From Paracamarosporium sp. OC-R06-R3 (lineage: Eukaryota; Ascomycota; Dothideomycetes; Pleosporales; Didymosphaeriaceae): DNA of 64,000 bases. This document shows, one piece after another, positions 34,343-45,297 of the stretch; positions within the stretch are counted from its first letter, which is position 1, and every line of letters begins with the position of its first letter. The stretch covers positions 124,001 to 188,000 of the forward strand of contig JACVRA010000050.1 of assembly GCA_019828545.1 (NCBI GenBank), given 5' to 3'. Below the pieces are notes generated by a model. The model worked only from the letters and a program-made list of their open reading frames with translations. It was not told where the DNA came from and made no database searches. Both the position numbers and the translations under genes were made by a program.

Positions 34343-34831
34343 GATTTGGCTGGCAGATGGACTTGGGGCACTTGGACGGGTAAGAAGAGCAGGGCAAGAT
34401 GAATGGCAAGACGGATAGCAAGGCAAGGCAGCGTCGGCGGGCACTCTTCAAGAAAAGACAGCACAGTGCAAACATTTCATTTCTACATCCACCGTGGATT
34501 TCCGCGATGCCGTGCTGCGGTGCCCGTTGCGAGCTGCTTGACGACATTCGGCTTCCCTCCCGATGGTTAGCGACCTGGGGTAAACACGATAACCCCCAGC
34601 CGGCTCCACTTCCTACGCTACGGACGCCCGACCGAGCGTGCAGCCACCCCTGCGAACACGTCCTGGCGCATCAAGTGGAGTGAAGGAGGGGTTGCGAGCA
34701 TCCCGGGCACTGATCCCGTCGCTTTCCAACGGCACCGCGCTGCGACTTCGGCTCGTCAAACGGCTGGCCAGCAATGAATACTTCAATGGCTCTGCGCTGC
34801 TCACAATGGCCCATCACTATACCCGCACATC
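34343..34831. promoter_or_regulatory. Divergent promoter, aldolase / P5C dehydrogenase
   Basis: 489 bp between outward-facing ATGs of two genes of the proposed pathway, so co-regulation is likely. It holds a CTGGGG...CCCCAG inverted repeat around a GATAAC core and another GATA core near 34411. Confidence 0.6.
34575..34599. promoter_or_regulatory. Inverted repeat with GATA core in the divergent promoter
   Basis: Arms CTGGGGT and AACCCCCAG face each other over 25 bp and enclose GATAAC. CTGGGG fits the CreA consensus SYGGRG in both orientations, and GATAAC fits a GATA factor. This is the architecture expected for carbon/nitrogen control of proline catabolism, but binding is inferred. Confidence 0.35.
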
Positions 34832-36621
34832 ATGTCTACCTCTCTTCTGCGATTGAGGCCTATTGCTTCCCGGAACGCTTCTCTGCGTCTCCGCCCCTCA
34901 ACCCAGATCCGCACAAAGACCACGGCGAATGCCACAGTCCCATTCCAGCTCCCCCCGGAGCGGAATGAGCCCAACCCTACCTACGAGAGGGGCTCACCCG
35001 AGCGGGCTGAGATCGAGAAGGCCTTGAAGGAGCTTCAGGCCCAGATCCCCCTCAAGTCCAACGTCTTCATCAACGGCACAGCACAACAATCATCCAAGTC
35101 ATGGGACCAGGTCTTGCCTGCGGAGCACAAGACCGTCTTCACCAACAACCCTCTGACCTCCAAGGAGCAAGTTGCCGCTGCCATCGATGCCGCTCTCAAG
35201 GCCAAGAAGTCATGGCAAGACACTCCCTTTGTGGACCGTGCAGCTATCTTCATCAAGGCCGCTGAGCTCGTCACCAAGAAGTACCGCTACAAGCTTATTG
35301 CCGCGACCATGCTTGGCCAGGGCAAGAACATCTGGCAGGGTGAAGTCGACGCCGCCGCCGAGCTAGCTGACTTCTTCCGTCTCAACACCAACTACGCCGC
35401 CGAGCTGCTAGGCAGGCAACCCTACCGCGGCAGCGACGGTATGTGGTCTCGTTTGGACTACCGACCACTTGAGGGTTTCGTCTACGCTGTTTCCCCCTTC
35501 AACTTCACTGCTATTGGCGGTAACCTCATTTCCGGACCCGCCATCATGGGCAACGTCGTTCTCTGGAAGCCTTCCCCCGCCAACGTCTACGCCAGCCAGA
35601 TCGTATACGAAATCCTCCTTGAAGCCGGTCTTCCTCCGGATGTTATCCAGTTCATCCCCGGAGACCCAGAAGAGATCAACGAAGTCATTCTGAACCACCG
35701 CGACTTTGCTGGTCTCGGCTTCGTCGGCTCTTCAGATGTCTTCCGCCAGCTTCAAGCCCGTGTTGGCCAGGGAATCGGTAACCACACTTACCGCGAGTTC
35801 CCCCGTCTTGTTGGCGAAACCTCCGGCAAGAACTTCACCCTTATCCACCCAACGGCCGATATCCCCTCGGCAGTCAAGCACACCATCCGCGGCTCCTTTG
35901 AGTACCAAGGCCAGAAGTGCTCTGCCACGTCTCGTCTCTACCTCCCAGAGTCTCGATCAAAGGAGTTCCTCGACGCCTTCCTGGCAGACGTAAAGACCAT
36001 CACTCAGGGCAACCCGCACAAGGACCTTGCGGCCTTCATGGGCCCCGTCATCCACCGCCGCTCTTTTGACAAAATCAAGGCTGTTATCGACGAGAGCAAT
36101 AACGACTCCTCGCTCAAGCTTCTCGCTGGTGGAACCTACGATGACTCGGAAGGCTTCTACGTCAAGCCCACTGTCTACCTTGCTGACTCGCCCGACCACA
36201 AGCTTTTCAACTACGAGATCTTCGGCCCTGTGCTCGCGATCCACGTCTACCCCGATGCCCAGTGGCCGTCCATCCTCGAGAAGGTCGACCAGGCTGGCGG
36301 CGGTTTCGCGCTTACCGGTGCGGTATTCGCCAACTCACGCACGGCCATCCGTGAGGCCGAGGATGCGCTCCGCTACTCGGCAGGAAACTTCTACATCAGT
36401 AAGTTGTTCGCTCATTTACATTCCAGTCCAACTTCTAACATCCAACAGACTGCAAGACCACCGCCGCACTCATCGGCCAGCAGAGCTTTGGTGGCAGCAG
36501 AGCCTCGGGCACCAACGACAAGGCCGGCAGCCCCAACACGCTCCTGCGCTTCACGACTCCTCGTCTCATCAAGGAGGAGTTCTTCCCTCAGACCGAGTTC
36601 TGGTACCCCAGCAACAAATAA
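34832..36621 (+). CDS. prnC: Delta-1-pyrroline-5-carboxylate dehydrogenase, mitochondrial
   Basis: NAD-dependent aldehyde dehydrogenase (ALDH4 type) that turns glutamate semialdehyde/P5C into glutamate. The same enzyme handles the hydroxylated form, giving 4-hydroxyglutamate. Two exons (34832-36398, 36449-36621), 579 aa; the phase-1 junction reads FYI|NCKTT. The N-terminus MSTSLLRLRPIASRNASLRL is a mitochondrial presequence. Motifs: VYAVSPFNFTAIGGNL and NVVLWKPSPANVYAS (NAD binding), LVGETSGKNF (the general-base region), SFEYQGQKCSATSRLY with catalytic Cys, and NYEIFGPVLAIHVY. The C-terminus is WYPSNK, with no PTS1. It is divergent from the aldolase gene, and is the prnC counterpart of the Aspergillus proline cluster. 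Confidence 0.97.
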
Positions 36622-37604
36622 GTTACTTGCGAGTAATGGTTATGTGACATGACTATATTAGGTTAGATTAGATTACCACAGTCTGTATGTGGACGATGCA
36701 TTTCGGGCGTTTTTCTTCTTCCTCGTCTTGAGACTGGCATTTGTTCCTACTGAAGCCGGGCGCTGGGGTCTTGGGAACGACCAAAAGGGATCTGCTCGAC
36801 AACTTTGTAGACTAATTCACAATGTTTTTCATATTCCTTCAAGGTGGACAGTGCTCAATAACTGGTTTCAGCTAATGTGATGTGATGTTTCCGTTTCACC
36901 GTCTGGTGCGATCTGCAGACAACGGGAAAGTTTGCAGATGTGATGCTGCACAATTTTCTCTCGTCACATTATCGCTCACCGGGGAGTGCTGGATGGTGAT
37001 CAGGCTGCTAATGCATGTGCGGAGCGACTCCGCTCGGCTCGAAGCGAGGTTTTGCTCGGCGGTGCGCTTTGTAGACTGCCATTGCAAGAGAAGGGAATGA
37101 GTTTTCGTCTTTCCTGTTATTAATGACTGCAGTAAGACTACCTCTACAATACATGGCGTAGGTTCTGTTTCGGCCTTCAGGAGATCCATGGTATAGCCAA
37201 GATCTGATAAGATCAAATTTTCGTCTAAGGTAAGATAAGCGAGGAAGCTATGACGCGCAACAAGGATGTGCCGCCGGTGACGTCCGCCGGTTCGTTCACA
37301 AGGTAATTGAGCTAAAGAACCTCGGGGCTCCATCATGGCGGCGGCGCTCCTGAAAAATGCAAGTTCCTATTCCCACAATGTGAAACGTCTGCGGTCGGGC
37401 TGTCCCTTCATTCTTCTCTCGTTCAATTGCTGTATTCTTGTGTGTTTGTTTCGCATCGCTACCGCCCATCACTCCGACCACGCGCCTTGCAGCAGATCCG
37501 AAACGACATAAGAGGCACGATTGCTTCCGTTCAGCGCACTCCACGCTTCTCCTACCTGTTCGCGCGACTCCAGCGATCGTATCCCGCGGCATTATATCGC
37601 GACC
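36622..37604. other. Intergenic at the right edge of the proline cluster
   Basis: 983 bp between P5CDH and the second CDF gene; no recognisable gene. Probably holds the P5CDH 3' end and the CDF promoter. Confidence 0.5.
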
Positions 37605-39375
37605 ATGACCCCCGGAAGCTCGCCGTCTCGGTCCTCCAGCCTCCCTCGGTCCAGGAGCTTGTCGCGTCTCGCAAATGCCAAGGGCTATCTTCCTCTAACC
37701 GCCGAGACGAATCTCTTGTCTCCACGCAGTGGACAGCTACAGAGCCTCATCTCGAGGCGCCCATCTACTTTGCGAAGCAATCGATCTGGAAGGGAGCGGC
37801 GCGGAAGCGCTTCCAGTGACGATGACTTTGAGGAGTTCAGGAACAGCCTGATGGCTCAGGACCTTGCTTCGGAGCGAAGAGCGAGTATCGGCGCGCATGC
37901 CCTTCACACACCACAGATGCGAAGCCAGCGCCTGATTGGCAACTCGAACCCGCGGTACAAATGGGAGCGATACTTCAAAACAGAAAACGAGCTCGGAGAG
38001 TACAAGAACAAGGACGTACGGCAATACTACGAGCGCAACAACTACCTCATACAGAATTACGACTACATAGACCGCCTTCTCGACTCGTCACTTCCGCACC
38101 ATCTCATCCAAGAGTACAGCCATCTTGAGTCCGGAAATGTAAAAATCCCGACTACCATCACCGAAGAATCACCGTCCATCCCTTCCACCCCCGCCGCGCA
38201 TACTCCCGCTAGCTATAGCGATATTGGCACAAACCTGACCAGTGCGACCACAATGGCCAGCAACGGCTCACAAGTGAAGCTAAAACGGACTCCAAAGAAC
38301 TTGTACAAGGTACCTTTAGCAGATGAGAATACACCTCTACTACAGTCAGAGACATATGACGAGGAGGAAGAGATAGGCTCGCTAGGCAAGAGCATGCCAG
38401 ACTGGGTACCAGAAGAAGACGAAGACACCGAAAGCCCCATTGTGAAGTTTGCTCTCTACGTCAATCTCGCCGCAAACACCATCCTCCTCGTTCTCAAGAT
38501 CATAGTCACGGTTCTCACCTCTTCGCTCTCCGTCGTAGCTTCCCTTGTTGACGCGGCGCTCGATTTCTTGTCCACGGCCATAGTATGGGTCACGAGCTGG
38601 ATGATCGCCCGTCCACAAAACAAATACGCATACCCCGTAGGCCGTCGGCGCCTCGAGCCCATCGGTGTCCTTGTCTTCAGCGTCATCATGATAACCTCTT
38701 TCTTCCAAGTCGCCATCGAAGCCGTCTCGCGCCTAACCGGCGATGACCACACCGTCGTGGAGCTCACCATCCCCGCCATCGCCATCATGTCCTCTACGGT
38801 CCTCGTCAAAGGCGGATGCTGGCTCTGGTGCCGCCTCATCCGCAACTCCTCGGTGCAAGCCCTCGCCCAAGACGCCGAAACCGACGTCGTCTTCAACATC
38901 TTCTCCATCCTGTTTCCCCTCATCGGCTTCTATGCCAAGATCTGGTGGCTCGATCCCCTAGGCGGCTTGCTCCTCTCGCTTTTCGTAATCATAAATTGGT
39001 CGCGTACTTCCGCGACGCATATTCGCAATCTTACCGGTGCAGCCGCTACCGCTGACGAGCGGAATATTTTGTTGTATCTTACGATGCGGTTCGCGAAGAC
39101 GATCAAGCAGATTCAGGGCCTCGAAGCATACCACGCAGGTGATAAGCTAAACGTTGAGGTCGATATTGTCGTCGATGAGAGTATTAGTCTGAGGGATAGC
39201 CATGATCTAGGGGAGTCGCTGCAGTATGTTTTGGGTAAGTGATTAGCCTTCTATATGTTATGAGAAGTCACAATGCTAACAAGATACAGAGAGTGTCCCG
39301 TATGTTGACCGCGCATTCGTGCATATTGATTATACGGGGTATAATCTGCCGACGCATATGTCGCAACAGGAGTAG
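37605..39375 (+). CDS. CDF-family cation transporter (Mn-type), paralogue 2
   Basis: Two exons (37605-39234, 39290-39375), 571 aa from MTPGSSPSRSSSLPRSRSLS; an upstream in-frame extension lacks an ATG. A long Ser/Arg-rich cytosolic tail (~300 aa) is followed by about six helices. The metal motifs are DxxxD in SVVASLVDAALDFLSTA and in ALAQDAETDVVFN, with VGRRRLEPIGVLVFSVIM between them. The C-terminal domain includes YHAGDKLNVEVDIVVDES. Both DxxxD motifs place it in the Mn-CDF group with the gene at 15875-17251. The two differ in the N-terminal tail and in introns (this one has a C-terminal intron, the other none), so the duplication is not recent. It probably supplies Mn2+ to, or stores it in, a secretory compartment or the vacuole. 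Confidence 0.93.
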
Positions 39376-39988
39376 GTAGAGAAGGCTAATCGTGGGGGCG
39401 AGGGAAGAATTGGATAGATGGATAGGAATATATTTATTGATGGTTAGCCGTTGAGTTGATTTGGTTGTTGCATCTTGAGTTCCCTTATGCGAATAGCGAA
39501 TCGGCTTCACACAAGTTTGGTAGACCAGGATTATCTCTGCAGCGCTTATCTCCATCTCTACATGCGGCTCTTATCTCAGCATCGTTCCTCGACTGTAAAC
39601 TTCCAGGTACTGCCAGCCCACACCCCTGCACGTGAGGCCGATCCCCCTCATGCAAAGGCGCTAACCCTCGGAGAACCTCCTCATAGGGCAATCCGGGCCA
39701 GGAACACATCGAACCGGAGCAATCCACACACCGCCCGGCGCGACGTCACGGTAGGAATGTAACCTGACCGTGTACTTTACCTGCTTTGCCAGACTATGAC
39801 CGACAAACGGAGATCACCTATCGGACGCTTGCTTCGGTAGAACATTACCGAAGCGGTACCTCTCGAGAAGTGGGATGCACTCACGCTTGCTAAAAAAAGG
39901 CGATTGGCGCTGTAGATTAAATAAATAAGCAGATAGGTATAGAGGGAGGGGAAAGTCCCACGAGTATCTCATCGTGCGCGTCGACAAA
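39376..39988. other. Intergenic, fucosidase promoter
   Basis: 613 bp; no gene seen. An AT-rich stretch (AAATAAATAAG) lies about 65 bp before the fucosidase start. Confidence 0.45.
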
Positions 39989-42542
39989 ATGGTCAGCACG
40001 CGTATATGGCTCCTCGCGCTAGCCTCGTCTTCGCCATTCGCCATCCACAGTACTCTCGCGCGCTCGATCCCCCTCAATCTAACACCCTACTTCAACAACC
40101 AAGCGTTTGGCACGTACCCGGGTGAAGCTGCATTCGATGCTCTGAACCAATCGTATCCGGCTTCTGTATCGTCGCACGGACGGGCAAACGAAACGTTTAT
40201 TTCAAGTACGGGCATAGAGTACGTCAAGCCTGGGTATCGGGGTGCGTCAACACCTGATAATGTTGTTTGCGCCGGGCAGACGATTGAGCTGGAGAGGCCG
40301 AGAAGGGCGTTCGCGGTGTCGGTGTTGCATGCGTCGGATGTGAGAAAGAAGACTGTGCTGGGGAATGTTACGTTTTGGTATGGTGATGGGTCGACGTATG
40401 TTATGTTTCGTTCTCGTCTTGTCGAATATATTCCCCTCAAAACAAGTCAAGTCAAGATGGAATTTGCCTCGTCTACATGCTAATTCAGTTGGATGAAGAT
40501 CCATAGCAGAGCTGCGAAGCGAGCCGTGGTGGTCGTTTCTGGCCATTAACAGGGGAGAAATCGTGTATCCTTCGTTTTATACGAGGAATGGGACGAATTT
40601 TAATAGTAGTCATATTTTCGAGCTGGAAGCTACGTTGGTTCCTGGGAAGGAATTGACGGCTATTACGCTGCCGAATACGACGAATGCTACGACGGGACGG
40701 ATCCATGTCTTTGCTGCTTCGCTTTGGGAGTATGAAGATGGAGTGGGCGTGGGTGTGCAGAGTGTGAAGCCGACGCAGAAATGGATTGACCACGGCGATA
40801 AGAGGGGCCAGGTCGTTGAAGTGATTGTCAATAATGCGGGGACAGAATGTGTGCGTGGTGATGGGCTGAAGGTGTCTATTGAGGGGGAAGAGGTTCAAAC
40901 GGTGGAATCTGGCCGTATCAAGCGACTTTGTCCTGGAGATCAGAAGAACGTACGTGTTTCTGTGACGGGATCAGGACGCTGTGCCACCAACGCGAAGATC
41001 ACTTACCAAAATACCACCACGGTTCGCACATTCAACGACCTTGAATTCGGATTGACAAACTGGACCGACTCCAACGATAACCTAGCAAGGCATGAATCCC
41101 CGCAATGGTTCGACGACGCCAAATTCGGAATTTTCATTCACTGGGGTCCGTACTCCGTCCCAGCCTGGGGAAACTCAACACCCTACGAGTCGTATGCTGA
41201 GTGGTTCTGGTGGTACACGACGCACCCGGAAGGCGACAAATCCGGCTTCAGAGACTACCGACTGCGCACCTACGGCCCCGACCTCAACTACGACGATTTC
41301 TTTGCCAACTTCACTGCTGCCAAGTATGAGCCAAAAGACTGGGTCAATCTCATCGCTGACGCAGGAGCAAAGTACTTCGTCATCACGACCAAGCATCATG
41401 ATGGATTTACGCTGTTCGACGCAGGAAACACTACAAATCGCACGAGCATGCACTATGGTCCGCGCAGGGACATAGTCAAGGAGCTCTTCGATGCGGCAAA
41501 GACGTACCAGCCGGATCTCAAGCGGGGGACGTACTTCTCGATACCCGAGTGGTTCAATCCCTCCTGGGGAAAGTACGGCTTCGCGCAATACGGACCTGAG
41601 CGACCAGACGGAACAACGCATCCAGGAATCATCGCACGCAATCCTTTCACCAACCAAACAGAGCCATACACCGGGTACATCCCAGTGGAGGACTTTATAA
41701 CGGACGTTATGGTCCCTCAGATGGATATTCTGGCCTACGAGTATGAAACAGAAATCATGTGGTGCGACGCGGGAGCCTCGAACGGCACCGCAGCCTTCGC
41801 AAGCAAATGGTGGAACTGGGCGCGGGATCAGCAAGGCCGCGATGTAGCGATAAATTCGCGCTGCGGGACCGCAGAGGTAAACGACTTCGATACACCCGAG
41901 TACGCTACTTTCGCAACTGCGCAGCGTCGTAAGTGGGAAAGCAACCAGTAAGTCTATTTTCATCCTGGCTTGCCCTCACCCTATCTGTCGTACAACCCAC
42001 CTTGTACTAACCTAATAACCAGGGGAATGGACCCCTTCTCCTACGGCTACAACCTCGCAACCCCCGACTCCTCCTACATGAACGCCACAACCCTCATAAC
42101 AACCCTCATCGACATGGTCAGCAAAAACGGAAACCTCCTGCTTAACATTGGGCCCCGCGCAGACGGGACAATCCCCCAGGCCGAAATTGACAACCTTCGT
42201 GAAGCAGGGTCTTGGATTGAGGCGCATGAGGAACCTATTTTTAATACTACGTATTGGTTTCAGAGGGCTGAGGTGAGGGATGGGAAGACGAATGTTAGGT
42301 TTACGCAGACAGATGACGCGTTATATGTGCTCAGTTTAGAGAGGCCTGTGGGCGGGAAGTTGCGGATCGAGGCCCCGGTGCCGATACTAAAGGGGGATAG
42401 GGTGAGCCTTTTGGGGTCTGAGGGTAGGGGAGAGGATCTAGAGTGGGAATTTGAGGGGGGCGTGTTGGAGATTAGGTTTGAGGAGGGGGTTATTGCAGAT
42501 GTGGAACATGCGTGGGTTTTTAAGATTGAGTATTTAGCTTGA
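39989..42542 (+). CDS. Secreted alpha-L-fucosidase, GH29
   Basis: Hydrolyses terminal alpha-L-fucose from glycans, for example plant xyloglucan or glycoproteins. Three exons (39989-40395, 40499-41947, 42023-42542), 2376 nt, 791 aa. The signal peptide starts MVSTRIWLLALASSSPFAIH. An N-terminal beta-rich region of ~330 residues precedes the GH29 barrel, which begins PQWFDDAKFGIFIHWGPYSV. Further GH29 blocks: YFVITTKHHDGFTLF, EIMWCDAG with the likely nucleophile Asp, and NGNLLLNIGPRADGTIP. Many N-x-S/T sites fit a secreted glycoprotein. The intron 1 acceptor was chosen as GATGAAG at 40498 because only it keeps the frame (TSIAELRSEPWW); two nearer-consensus AGs do not. Confidence 0.94.
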
Positions 42543-45297
42543 GGTGTGGGGAAATTTAAGCAAGCATCAAGACAGCAGTTTTTACATTGACAATGTATGG
42601 GGTTGGTATCTTGTCTGATGAACAGCTTGGATCATATTCCACGTCACCATTACCCCCCAGCAATGCACACACCCCTACTCTCTACTGTTCTACAACGATC
42701 AAGCACCAAGCATACACTACTCTGGCTACTGTTCCTCCGTAAGCCGCCATATGAAAATACCCGCGGTTTTCTTCACAATCTTCAAAGCACTGCACAAAGC
42801 CACTTAAAGAAGAAATAAACAAAACAAACTGGGCAAAGATGAGTCCATCAAAGAGCCTTCGTACTTCTGCCCTCCTTTCTTCAGTGCAGTGCTATCTCGT
42901 ATAGTTTGTGAGAGTATCGCTTTGCGGGGAAAAGAGGGAGAGTTATGGCAGGGATGCTACGGGGATGGTTGTCCTGCTACATTGATGCTCTTCTCTCTGA
43001 TTTACTCTCAAATATCTTTCAAGATCCGATGGTGCTTCGTGGGTGGTTTCGCTTCGTATGTATACAGCGACGGTATGCTTGCGTGGAAACCGGCGGATGT
43101 ACGTAGCAGCTAGCTTAGTAGTTCTGCTTGTTTATCGTGGGGAGTGTATCGAGTGTTCTAGTTGCGGGCTTTCAATGACGACTTGTGTTTCCATATTTCC
43201 CCTCTCGTGGACTCGTGGTAATCATTTCTTTCGCTGAGAGTGCATGAAACGGTGGTGTTCGGCTTGCTGTCTGCGCATGGCATTTGATTGCTGGCAGGTG
43301 CTTGAGGTTTGCTCTTCAATGCGTGGCACGGTTATGGTGAAGCGAGCTTGTACGTGTCTGTTTGACTGTTGGATTATGGCGGTGTGATGCTGGGACGACT
43401 CAGCTCTCCTTTTGGTTCTAGGGTTCAATGCTATATTGGGAGCTGCTGCGCAACTTTGAGCTAATTAAGAAGCGTAGCGTAATGGCTGGGGTAGGTGTAC
43501 GAGGTGAGGTGGGATTGGATGAGCGGGGTGATATCTCATCCGTGGATGCATAACAATGACAGACGCTGGCTAAGAAAAACTCTGCAAGGGGAAGCGGAAT
43601 AGGAGAACTCAAATTTGGAGCCAATCGACGATGAAATGACAAGAGTAACTAGTAACTTCTCTTTGTATATTGTAAGAGGGTCGGATTTCTCAAGTAGATA
43701 TGTTCCGAATACGAAGTGACGATACGGGAGTAATAACAAACGCACACCAAGCTCTCACTGTTGGCAGCTTCGGAGGATAATTGGGATGGTCTGTCTCATG
43801 GTCCAGCAGACTGGTGGCTTTGATCAAGCGCGGGTAATGCTGGGCGTAAGCTGTCAAAGTGGTTGCGTAATTACAATGCACATCTATCCGTACATGTAAT
43901 GGAAGATAATCCAGCAGTAGGCCTTTCTGGATGGCGTTGGCCGATTATGACGAAGCTCTCCTGCTTGGGCTGTGCAAATCAAGATCTTCAGATCCGTCTC
44001 CGCAATTGCTCCATATTGTGGAGGCTGAGTAGAAAGAAGGCTATACAGTATGAATGGCGAGCGAAAGCAGTATGATCACGTCAATAGACCAGGGTATTCA
44101 CGTTAGACGATGTGCAGGAACGTGGTCGAGGCTTACCAAGGATAGTTATGAGGGTTCGTCATCATCTACATCAGTGCAGTGAAAGAACTCGTTCTGGAAA
44201 TGAGGCCTTTTCGCTTCCAGATCCGAACAAGGGATACCCTAGGAGAGTGCTCTAGGAGAATAGTATCTTGTTCGTCAATCACTTCAAGCAATTCGTCAAG
44301 TTTGGGCCGAGACTCTTTTCAACTGTGTCATAAGGAAACACCGCCTACTGTTGAGCAATGATTAAAGCTGGCTTCAAGCCAATGTACGCGCACATTTTCG
44401 ACGTATGATAATTTGGACGAAAGTTTAGTGGGTGTGCAATCGGCCAAACATCGGCCGAATGGCGTGAATCGTGAGCCAGCAGCAATGATCTTTTCCTCCT
44501 GTCTGCAACTCCTGCAATGTTGAACGCCATGGACGAGCAATAGACTCTATTCAATTGACATCCCACTATTATGTTGCTATTCTTACTGATGTAGATTGCA
44601 TTTTCGCTGTTGCGGTTGTGCATACGCTAGTCGATCGCGACCAGCCTCCAGCCACGACAGGTCGTCATGCAATCCACAAAGCTTCTCCACACATCTCAGC
44701 GCATGGTGAAGAGCTGTTCCAGCTTAAACCGCTCAGCCAAGCTTGGACACCGGCGAGTCAAGGCCTGTCAAGCCTCCACGGCATGTTCCAGCATGCTTGC
44801 GTTGTCCGCGTCATGACGCGCAAGCGGTGGAGTCTCGGCCTTTTTGCATCACCTGGTAACGAAACGAAACATCCGTACGGCCAATCTTTACCTAAAGACC
44901 TCACTGAGGCTCTGAATAATGAAACATGGGATGGACGACAGTGGTGGGCAACATGAAACGTTGTACGCAAGCTCAAGATGAACGTCGTGGCCTCAGGTCC
45001 ACGTACACGCTGGGGCTTGTTTCGCCGCGTCATTGCTAACACTGACCACAAACACCGCTCTTCTTAAGCAGTTTTATGAATATAAAGGTGAGTTGAAAGA
45101 AGCTATTGAATCCACCATCACTCTCTTGATCGATCATCCTCTTCCCTTACTACTTTGTTTTGTCGGCTTCATCTGTTTTGCTTGCTTCTCAGTTTTGACA
45201 AATATCTTTCACTTGGTTCCAGTTAACAACACCGTCTTGTCGTCTATTTCGGATCGTCTTCAACACGCAAGCGAAGACCTCGATCCAAACATTCATT
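42543..45297. other. 2.75-kb gene-free stretch upstream of the repeat protein gene
   Basis: The longest stretch without any recognisable gene between intact genes in the window. Short open frames only, none with family motifs or a signal peptide. A TATA-like TATAAAG lies at about 45080, some 220 bp before the repeat protein ATG. Confidence 0.5.

Noticed and set aside
33851..34402. 183-codon open frame on the plus strand opposite the aldolase
   Set aside because: It is a shadow of the GC-rich aldolase codons; composition is biased and no motif fits. The minus strand holds the complete catalytic set.
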